From contig NZ_WKJQ01000001.1 in the NCBI RefSeq assembly GCF_009674625.1, positions 186,001 to 250,000 on the forward strand: a stretch of DNA of 64,000 nucleotides. The letters are read 5' to 3'. A program made the translations under genes and the position numbers. The notes below the pieces were generated by a model, which saw only the letters and a list, made by a program, of their open reading frames with translations, had not been told where the DNA came from and ran no database searches. Source of the stretch: Haloferax marinum (lineage in GTDB: Archaea > Halobacteriota > Halobacteria > Halobacteriales > Haloferacaceae). Of the stretch, positions 7,495 through 14,144 are shown piece by piece; within the stretch, counting starts at the first letter, position 1; each line of letters begins with the position of its first letter.

Positions 7495-8148
7495 TCAGGC
7501 GTGTGTTTCGACGAACGAGACGACGTCTGCCAACTCGCCGGGAGAGACACCGTGGGGTGCGTCGTACACCTGTGCAGTCACGTCCGCACCGAGTTCTTCG
7601 AGTCGCTCTGCGGCACGTTCCGCCCGGAACGACGGGATGATTTGGTCCATCGACCCGGCGGCGACGAAGACTGGCTTGTCCGCGATTCCATCGGGTTCGA
7701 GTGTCGCGTGCGTCTCGGCGAGATAGCCGTGGAGGGCGACGACCCACGCGTAGTCGTCGGGGTTCTCTATGAGCAACGAGAGACTCGTAATCGCACCTTG
7801 ACTGAAGCCGAGGAGGCCGATTCGACCTGGGTCGAGGCCGTACTCGGTAATCGCCGCGGCGATGGACTCACGGACGAGTTCGCGCGAGCGCTCGTACTGT
7901 TCGGTGTGGGGTTGACTCTCGTGTAATCCGCCGGCCGACAGGTCGAGTTCGTACCACGTGTAGCCGCCCTGTAGTCTGTCGGGTGCGCGGAGGCTGACGA
8001 CGTGGAGGTGGTCCGGGAACTCCCGTGAGAGTTGGAGTAAGTCCTGTTCGTTCGACCCACGGCCGTGAAGCAAGACGACGGCGGGGGCCGGCCCACCGAC
8101 CGGTTCAGATGGCTCGACGTGGACGTGTTCGAGCGGAATCTCTGTCAT
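7495..8148 (-). CDS. Phospholipase/carboxylesterase family alpha/beta hydrolase
   Basis: This 217-residue protein belongs to the PF02230 type of alpha/beta hydrolases. VVLLHGRGSNEQD (about residues 24-36) forms the oxyanion hole, GFSQG near residue 114 holds the nucleophile serine, AAGSMDQIIP supplies the aspartate, and APHGVSP near the end the histidine. The catalytic triad is complete. Members hydrolyse short-chain esters; the natural substrate is unknown. There is no signal peptide, so it acts in the cytosol. The length is normal. It lies between the zinc-ribbon protein and the YlbF-like gene on the same strand. Confidence 0.88.
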   Translation of the reverse strand: MTEIPLEHVHVEPSEPVGGPAPAVVLLHGRGSNEQDLLQLSREFPDHLHVVSLRAPDRLQGGYTWYELDLSAGGLHESQPHTEQYERSRELVRESIAAAITEYGLDPGRIGLLGFSQGAITSLSLLIENPDDYAWVVALHGYLAETHATLEPDGIADKPVFVAAGSMDQIIPSFRAERAAERLEELGADVTAQVYDAPHGVSPGELADVVSFVETHA

Positions 8149-8198
8149 GGCCGCCGCTAGGCCGCCGGAGTTCTTGAATCCCCGAGTGACGGCAGGGT

Positions 8199-8239
8199 AA
8201 CCGGGTCAGAGGATAACTGGGAACCGGGTCAGAGGATAA
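8199..8239. repeat. 18-bp repeat twice, 23-bp period
   Basis: AACCGGGTCAGAGGATAA occurs at 8199-8216 and again at 8222-8239. It lies just past the stop codon of the His-rich zinc-ribbon gene, between it and the carboxylesterase gene. Confidence 0.85.
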
Positions 8240-8246
8240 TCGGGTC

Positions 8247-8516
8247 CTAGTCGCGTCGTCGTCGGACGCCGAGTGTCGCACCGCATCCTTTGCACATCCA
8301 GAGGTCGTTCGTCCGCCGTCCAACCATGACATGCCGTTTTTCCATGGTGGTTATCTCGGGGATGGTCTCGCCACGCTTCATGTCGTCGGCCCCACGGATT
8401 GGGGCCCCACAGGCCGGACACTCGGTTAGTTCGTGGTCGCCGGCCTCGTGGACGTGCTCTTCGTGCGTGTGACCTTCGTGAGAGTGTTCGTCGTGCCGCT
8501 TGCTGTCGCTGGACAT
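8247..8516 (-). CDS. His-rich N-terminus plus zinc-ribbon protein
   Basis: This 89-residue protein has eight histidines within its first 30 residues in an acidic context (HEGHTHEEHVHEAGDH). A zinc ribbon follows, with CPACG near residue 33 and CKGCG near residue 75. The His-rich part looks like a metal chelating or buffering tail, as in some nickel or zinc chaperones; the ribbon could bind nucleic acid or a protein. I do not recognise a named family. It is divergent from dph2. The gene is short but has good codon use and conserved-looking metal ligands. Confidence 0.7.
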   Translation of the reverse strand: MSSDSKRHDEHSHEGHTHEEHVHEAGDHELTECPACGAPIRGADDMKRGETIPEITTMEKRHVMVGRRTNDLWMCKGCGATLGVRRRRD

Positions 8517-8708
8517 ACATCACATACGACAGCCAGCTAATAAGCCGCATTGCGGTCTGGTTCCACCGGCGCACACCACAGCGAGGTATCCCGATTGACC
8601 GGTTCGTTCACAGTGTGCTCGGGAGACGAACTGGTCGTATGCGGGTGTGTGACGCCCATTCGTAGGGAAGCGCCGCCGTTATACCTCTTCATCGGTAAGG
8701 GTGGTCCA

Positions 8709-9743
8709 ATGAGTCAGGACGCCTCCTCGGAGGGAGACCTCCGGAACACCGGGATGTCACTCAAACACGACCGGGAGTGGGACTACGAACTCGAGCGAAT
8801 CATCGACGCCATCGAAGAACGCGACGCCAAGCGCGTCGGCCTGCAGTTCCCCGAAGGCCTCAAGCGCCGTGGCCCGGCCGTCGCAGACGACCTCCGACAA
8901 CTCTGTGACGACGACGTGACGTTCCTGCTCTCGGGCCAGCCATGTTACGGCGCGTGTGACCTCGACACCTATCTCATGCGCCGAACCGACGTGTTCGTCC
9001 ACTTCGGCCACTCTCCGATGAAGGAGTCTGACAAGATTATCTACGTCCCCCTGTTCTCCAACGTGGACCCCTTCCCCATCATGGAAGAGGCCTTAGACGA
9101 GATTCAGGGCGACGAAGTCGGCCTCGTCACCACCGCCCAGCACATGAACCGCTTCGACGACATGTGTGATTGGCTCGAAGAGCGTGGCTACACCGTCCAG
9201 ACCCGCAAGGGCGACGACCGACTCACCTACGAAGGGCAGGTGCTCGGATGCAACTACGCCTCCGCAGACATCCCGGCCGACGACGTGCTCTACGTCGGTG
9301 GCGGGAAGTTCCACCCACTCGGTCTCGCGATGGAACACCCCGACAAGAACGTCGTCATCGCCGACCCCGTCAACAACGTCGTCACCCTCGCGGACACGCG
9401 GAAGTTCATGAAACAGCGCTACGCCTCGGTCCACAAGGCGATGGACGCCGAGAAGTGGGGCGTCATCTTCTGTACGAAGATTGGACAGGGTCGGATGGAG
9501 ATCGCCGAGAAGATTCTCGAAGACAACCCGAACGCCTACCTCATCACCATGGACGAAGTGACGCCAGATAGGCTCAGAAACTTCGCGATGGACGCGTTCG
9601 TCAACACGGGGTGCCCGCGCATCACGACCGACGACGGCCCGCGGTTCCACAAACCGATGCTCACGCCCCAGGAGTACCGTATCGCGGTCGGTGACGAACC
9701 GCTCGACTCCCTCAAGTTCGACACCTTCCACGGCACGTGGTAA
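8709..9743 (+). CDS. dph2: Diphthamide synthesis radical enzyme Dph2
   Basis: This 344-residue protein catalyses the first step of diphthamide formation: a non-canonical radical-SAM enzyme transfers the 3-amino-3-carboxypropyl group of SAM to a histidine of elongation factor 2. Cysteines that can hold the [4Fe-4S] cluster are seen at GQPCYGACD (C79, C83), GCNYASAD (C181) and NTGCPR (C302), one in each of the three repeated domains, as in archaeal Dph2 homodimers. The start at 8709 (MSQDASSEG) is preferred over in-frame upstream codons. Those run through the divergent promoter region of the zinc-ribbon gene. Confidence 0.93.
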   Translation: MSQDASSEGDLRNTGMSLKHDREWDYELERIIDAIEERDAKRVGLQFPEGLKRRGPAVADDLRQLCDDDVTFLLSGQPCYGACDLDTYLMRRTDVFVHFGHSPMKESDKIIYVPLFSNVDPFPIMEEALDEIQGDEVGLVTTAQHMNRFDDMCDWLEERGYTVQTRKGDDRLTYEGQVLGCNYASADIPADDVLYVGGGKFHPLGLAMEHPDKNVVIADPVNNVVTLADTRKFMKQRYASVHKAMDAEKWGVIFCTKIGQGRMEIAEKILEDNPNAYLITMDEVTPDRLRNFAMDAFVNTGCPRITTDDGPRFHKPMLTPQEYRIAVGDEPLDSLKFDTFHGTW

Positions 9744-9842
9744 GGCGACAGGGCGACGCTCGCCCGTCGCCGTAACGCCGCGGTCGTCCGAACTGATTTT
9801 CGACTTCGTTTCTGCTCTCCTCTCATCCTGTCTTTGCTCTCC

Positions 9843-9930
9843 TCTCATCCCTCTATTTCCTCTCTGCTCCCCCTCATCTCACTCTCATCCCTCTATTTCC
9901 TCTCTGCTCCCCCTCATCTCACTCTCATCC
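9843..9930. repeat. Perfect 40-bp polypyrimidine tandem repeat (2.2 copies)
   Basis: The 40-bp unit at 9843-9882 is repeated exactly at 9883-9922, and its first eight bases recur at 9923-9930. The + strand here is almost entirely C and T. Together with flanking CT-rich DNA it fills most of the 253-bp gap between dph2 and the next gene. T-runs may serve in dph2 termination. Confidence 0.9.
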
Positions 9931-9996
9931 CGTCTCTCCTCTCCCCACAAACTTGTCAGCCAAAGATCCTTTGAACTCGTAGTGTCACGGCGTAGT

Positions 9997-10560
9997 ATGG
10001 TCCCCTCTCGAAAATCCCTCACCGCGGGTTTCGGACTCCTCAGCCTACTCGTACTCGCAGGTGTCGCGTCTGCACAGCCCTCCGAATCTGTGGCGCAGGC
10101 CTCTCCGGCCATCCGCGCTAGCATGAGTTTCGTCGTCAATCTCGTCGTCGGCGGTATCCTCATCGCCGTGCTACCGGCGTACACCCGTAACGCCCTCGGC
10201 GAGATACGGGACGACCCCGGTGGGTCGTTCATCTGGGGCCTCGGAATCGGTATCGGTGGTCTCATCGCAATCATCGTCCTCGCGATTACCATCATCGGAC
10301 TCGTCGTCGCCATCCCTGGAATCCTGCTGTTCGTCGCGCTCTCCGCCGCCGGAAGCGCGGTTGCAACTGTCTTCCTCGGGTCCACCGTCGCCCGTCTGCT
10401 CTCGAACAGCAGACCTCCCCTCAGTCTCTCACTGGTGATTGGTGCGCTCGTCACTGCAGCCTTCTCGGTCGTTCCCCTCGTCGGTGGTCTCATCCTGTTC
10501 GTCGTCGAGACTGTCGGCTTGGGCGTCGTCGGACGAGACCTCTATCGGTCGTGGTCCTGA
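9997..10560 (+). CDS. Integral membrane protein with signal peptide
   Basis: This 187-residue protein begins with a signal sequence (LLSLLVLAGVASAQP, cleavage plausible after residue 27). About four hydrophobic segments follow, including a Gly/Ile-rich one (GLGIGIGGLIAIIVLAITI) and a C-terminal pair. The pattern resembles the membrane part found next to or fused with haloarchaeal polymer-forming (bactofilin-like) proteins, but no soluble domain is present here. Function unknown. The gene stands alone downstream of the polypyrimidine repeat. In-frame upstream codons cover that repeat and are unlikely to be translated. Confidence 0.7.
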   Translation: MVPSRKSLTAGFGLLSLLVLAGVASAQPSESVAQASPAIRASMSFVVNLVVGGILIAVLPAYTRNALGEIRDDPGGSFIWGLGIGIGGLIAIIVLAITIIGLVVAIPGILLFVALSAAGSAVATVFLGSTVARLLSNSRPPLSLSLVIGALVTAAFSVVPLVGGLILFVVETVGLGVVGRDLYRSWS

Positions 10561-10639
10561 CCCCCGCACCACTTCCTGACAACAGATAGTCACGACTCAC
10601 CACAACATTCAGGGTAGCGGTGGCGAATGAGTCAGAAAG

Positions 10640-12217
10640 ATGCCGACGACCCACCTCTCCGTCCTCGGACTCGACGTCCAGCGGGTCGTCACCCCGCTCG
10701 AAACCGGCGACTTCGGCGCTGACCGGGTCCGTCTGGTCCGTGACGAAGCCGACCCCGAGCAGGGTCGCGACCCGGACGATTGTGCCGCAGGTCCGATGCG
10801 AGCGCGCGCACGCGTCGCCCGGACTATCTCTGAGACGCTCGGTCCCCAGTTCGACAGCCCGCTCGACGAAGTCAGACTCCCGTTCGACGCGCCCTTCGTG
10901 GAGTTGTACGCCGCGACGACCGACCTCTTGCGGTCGTCTGTCGCCGACGGCGACGTCGTGGTGAATCTCACCAGTGCACCGCCACAGGTTGCCGCCGCGT
11001 TCTACGCGGCCCGCACTGCACTCGTCGACACCGGCGTGACCGACGACGACGCGATTACACTCTTCACCGTTCCGGCGGACGAACGACTCGACTTGGCCGC
11101 CGTGTCTGCCCTCCGAGCAGTCGTCTCGAACGTCGAGACGACGACCACGGCGCTCGACGAGTTCGCTCACGTCGCGGACGGTCCGGCCGCCACGGCCGTC
11201 GCTCGCCCGCTTCGAATCGCCCTCTCGGACCTTCGAAACGCACTCGCCGAGGCGAGCGGCGACTCTCGTGGGTCGCGCCGGCGACCCTCTTACACCACTC
11301 GGTCGAAAGACGACTCCACGCTCGACTCGATGTCGGCTTACGTCGGTCGCGCACGCGAACAACTCGCAGACTTCGTCGAGAGTGACCAACCCACCCCCGA
11401 CCCATCGGACACGCGCGACCCGAACGTGGTGCTCGACGCGCTCGATTCGTGGCTCGACGCCGAAACTGCACTTCTCTCTCCGGTCGAAGACGACCCGCGA
11501 GAGTTACTCGCCCGCTTCCGCGAGAGTTGTGACGCCCGATTCGGGAAGTTCGAAGACGACGCGACGATTGTTCTGTTCGAGACGATAGACCGGTTCGAAG
11601 AACAACTCGACGCGTATCTGGACGCTCGGACGAAACTCTCGGAGGCCTACCGGCCTGTCTCCGAGGCGATGGGTGAACTCACAGAGGGGACTGCGACCGC
11701 CGCTGACCGTCTCGACGACTTCCGCGACGCTGGTGTCGCTCGAGGAGAGACACCGCTCTCGGTCGATGGCCACTCACTCTCGCCACTCGGTGACCTCGAA
11801 GCAATCGCCCTTCACGTCTTGACGACCGGGCCGCCGCGGTCACGCCCCCGAACCCGAAGAGCAGTCACCGCGCACCTCCGCGAGCGTGCGGAACATCATG
11901 GCATCGTCGCCGGCGCTCGCGACGAAGAATCGTGGACTTCGTTCGAGGCGTTCTGTGTCGACATCGCTCGCAACGGAGGCCAGGCAGACGCCTTCGAGAA
12001 ACGACTCTCGAACGCGCTCCGTCCACGCCTCGACGTCGCCGTCGAAGCACTGCTCGCCGATGGATACGTCCGAATCCGTGAGCGCGAGACAGGTCGCGAC
12101 GCACTCGAACCGACCGATTCGGCACATCTCTGGTCGAAGACGACAGATTGGGACGAGTTCCGAGAAACCGTCGTCGACGACGTCCTCCGCGACTGCGTCG
12201 AACGAGAACTCGACTGA
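10640..12217 (+). CDS. Large helical protein with CARF-like N-terminus
   Basis: This 525-residue acidic cytosolic protein opens MPTTHLSVLGLDVQRVVTPL, followed by ADRVRLVRDE and, near residue 115, VVNLTSAPPQVAAAFYAART. This alternation (strand, G-x-D-x-x-R, then N-hxS/T-x-G-like turn) resembles the Rossmann-like CARF/DUF6293 domain that senses cyclic oligonucleotides in CRISPR ancillary proteins and in stand-alone haloarchaeal regulators. The middle is predicted helical with coiled-coil character. The C-terminal 100 residues (SFEAFCVDIARNGGQAD to LLADGYVRIRERE) look like a winged helix. No CRISPR genes are nearby. The domain call is inference from motif layout; the gene itself is certain by codon use and length. 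Confidence 0.55.
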   Translation: MPTTHLSVLGLDVQRVVTPLETGDFGADRVRLVRDEADPEQGRDPDDCAAGPMRARARVARTISETLGPQFDSPLDEVRLPFDAPFVELYAATTDLLRSSVADGDVVVNLTSAPPQVAAAFYAARTALVDTGVTDDDAITLFTVPADERLDLAAVSALRAVVSNVETTTTALDEFAHVADGPAATAVARPLRIALSDLRNALAEASGDSRGSRRRPSYTTRSKDDSTLDSMSAYVGRAREQLADFVESDQPTPDPSDTRDPNVVLDALDSWLDAETALLSPVEDDPRELLARFRESCDARFGKFEDDATIVLFETIDRFEEQLDAYLDARTKLSEAYRPVSEAMGELTEGTATAADRLDDFRDAGVARGETPLSVDGHSLSPLGDLEAIALHVLTTGPPRSRPRTRRAVTAHLRERAEHHGIVAGARDEESWTSFEAFCVDIARNGGQADAFEKRLSNALRPRLDVAVEALLADGYVRIRERETGRDALEPTDSAHLWSKTTDWDEFRETVVDDVLRDCVERELD

Positions 12218-12239
12218 CTTCCTGTTTCGCACACCGATT

Positions 12240-12689
12240 TTACGTTTCTCGTTCGATGAACTGGACGGCCTCTTCCGGCGTCGCACACGAGCGGAAGCCT
12301 TCTATCGAGCCAACCGAGTGGGTTCTGATACCGGCCACTGGGCGGTCGAACACGTTGCCGAAGCCGATTTCCGAGAGCGTGCCGCCTGACCCGTCGATGG
12401 CGACGACGGCGTCGCCGTTCAGTACGACGAGGGTGTTTCTCGCGTGTCCGAGTCCGGTCGCGATGCAGGTGTCGACGTAGTCGTTCGCATCGCTTCGGTC
12501 TTCACTGGGGAGGATTCCGATGGTCGCCCCGCCGGCGTCTTTCGCGCCGCGGCACGCTGCTTCCATGACGCCACCGAGTCCGCCGCAGACGACGGTGTGG
12601 CCTCGCTGTGCGAGCAATCTGCCGACCTCTTCGGCGAGTGTTTCGACCGGTTCGGGAGCGACACTCCCTCCGACGACGCTCACTCGCAT
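12240..12689 (-). CDS. LOG-like Rossmann protein (TIGR00725 type)
   Basis: This 149-residue protein has the fold of the lysine-decarboxylase-like/LOG and MoCo-carrier group. It starts MRVSVVGGSV, has GGLGGVMEAACRGAKDAGG near residue 37 and GSGGTLSEIG near residue 100. The PGGxGTxxE motif of true LOG phosphoribohydrolases is altered to DGSGGTLSE, as in the TIGR00725 family. LOG enzymes release cytokinin bases from nucleotides; TIGR00725 members have no proven activity and may bind a nucleotide or cofactor. It converges with the CARF-like gene (22-bp gap). Confidence 0.8.
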   Translation of the reverse strand: MRVSVVGGSVAPEPVETLAEEVGRLLAQRGHTVVCGGLGGVMEAACRGAKDAGGATIGILPSEDRSDANDYVDTCIATGLGHARNTLVVLNGDAVVAIDGSGGTLSEIGFGNVFDRPVAGIRTHSVGSIEGFRSCATPEEAVQFIERET

Positions 12690-13180
12690 GGACGCAGTTC
12701 TCCGTCGTGGCCGTGCTGACGTCCAGCGTCTCGTTTCTGTTTCGACATGTAGACGACCACCCGTCCGGAGTGCATAAAAATCAGGGGACAGTTCGACCGC
12801 CTACGGTAGAACTGAGAGATGAGGAACTGAGAGATGAGGAACTGAGAGATGAGGAACTGAGAGACGAACGTGTCAGAACCAGTCAACCTGCGGTACGTTG
12901 TTTTCGACCGGTGAGACCGGTTCCCAGGAACTGCATGCACGCATCGTCTGGGCCATAGACGAGAAATCTGCCGTCTTCTTGTGTGATTTTAGCATGTTAT
13001 GGTGTAACGTGACGCAGTTGTAAATATCTTCTCGGGGGGATGACCTTATATTCCAAATACTGGTTCGAACACTATCGAGACGTATGTATCTCGGACTCTT
13101 CGTGGACGCTCGGTGTGCAGGCCCTGGCTTGGCATGTCGAGAGCGCAACGCTTAGTCCCCCAGCGGATGGAGACGTGGAT
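12690..13180. other. 491-bp intergenic region with minisatellite
   Basis: This stretch lies between the divergent LOG-like and metallo-hydrolase genes. It holds a 15-bp minisatellite (12809-12864). An AT-richer patch around 12970-13070 (for example TTGTAAATATCTTC) follows, and a TATA-like CGCTTAGTC about 28 nt before the hydrolase start. No RNA gene or convincing reading frame was seen. Confidence 0.5.
12809..12864. repeat. 15-bp minisatellite, 3.7 copies
   Basis: The unit GAACTGAGAGATGAG is repeated exactly at 12809, 12824 and 12839, with 11 further bases of a fourth copy (12854-12864). It lies about 120 bp upstream of the LOG-like gene. Confidence 0.92.
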
Positions 13181-14014
13181 ATGACGCGCAGTGATTGGAG
13201 CGACTGGCTTCCTCGGGCGGTCGAAGCGGCCGACCCCGAGACGGTCGCCATCTGGTATCTCGGTTGCAACGGGTTCGTACTGAAAGGGAGTGCGGGGACG
13301 ACGGTGTTCATCGACCCGTACGTCGGAATTGGCTCTCCACCGCGGACTGTTCGGATGATTCCGATTCCGTTCGACCCGGAAGACGTAACCGAGGCCGACG
13401 CAGTCCTCGCTACGCACGAACACACCGACCACGTCCACGGCCCGAGTCAGGCACCCATCCTCGAAAACACGGGCGCGACGTTCGTCGCCCCCGACGACTC
13501 GCTCTCCGTCGCGTACGACGACGAGGCGTGGTTCGACGACTACGACCTCTCCGAAGACCAGTTCGAAGAGGTCTCCGAGGGTGACACCATCGAAATCGGG
13601 GAGTTCACCGTCCACGTCGAACCTGCGCACGACCCCGACGCGACGCACCCCGTCTCGTACGTCTTCGAACACGAGTCGGGGACGTTCTTCCACGGCGGCG
13701 ACACCAAACCGGCCGCGGAGTTCACCGATATCGGCGAGCGATACGACATCGACCTGGGTGTCCTCGCGTTCGGGACCGTCGGAAACATCGCCGACAAGCA
13801 GACGGGCGAACCCGTCCGGACGAAGTGGTACAACGACGAAAACCAGATTATCGAGGCCGCGAGCGACCTCGACCTCGACCGCCTGCTCCCGTCGCACTGG
13901 GACATGTGGAAGGGTATGACCTCGGACCCGAAAGTTCTCCACCACCACGCAAAGAGCTTCGCCGCACCGCGGTCCCTCGAACTCGTCGAGATTGGCGACC
14001 GGGTCGACCTGTAG
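13181..14014 (+). CDS. UlaG-like metallo-beta-lactamase-fold hydrolase
   Basis: This 277-residue protein shows the metallo-beta-lactamase metal motif THEHTDHVHG (HxHxDH, near residue 84), a later PAHDPDATHPVSYVFE histidine and FFHGGDTKPAAEF with the bridging aspartate. The closing SHWDMWKG pattern is typical of the UlaG branch (L-ascorbate-6-phosphate lactonase and relatives). These are dinuclear metal hydrolases of phosphorylated or small substrates; the archaeal substrate is unknown. The start at 13181 (MTRSDWSDW) has a TATA-like CGCTTAGTC about 28 nt upstream, and longer starts would run through that promoter. Confidence 0.85.
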   Translation: MTRSDWSDWLPRAVEAADPETVAIWYLGCNGFVLKGSAGTTVFIDPYVGIGSPPRTVRMIPIPFDPEDVTEADAVLATHEHTDHVHGPSQAPILENTGATFVAPDDSLSVAYDDEAWFDDYDLSEDQFEEVSEGDTIEIGEFTVHVEPAHDPDATHPVSYVFEHESGTFFHGGDTKPAAEFTDIGERYDIDLGVLAFGTVGNIADKQTGEPVRTKWYNDENQIIEAASDLDLDRLLPSHWDMWKGMTSDPKVLHHHAKSFAAPRSLELVEIGDRVDL

Positions 14015-14113
14015 ACACAGGTCCTGCGAAACCTCTCATAGTTGCAAACACTCACGAATCGGATACTGTCGAATCGATAGCCCGCGTCGAGGTCGGGTGT
14101 ATCTCCCCGGTTG

Positions 14114-14121
14114 TTTTATAA
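14114..14121 (+). promoter_or_regulatory. TATA box of the acidic coiled-coil gene
   Basis: TTTTATAA is centred about 27 nt before the ATG at 14145, with no ribosome binding site. This is a clear leaderless promoter. Confidence 0.6.
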
Positions 14122-14144
14122 TGCATGTGGGGGAAGTGCGGGCT

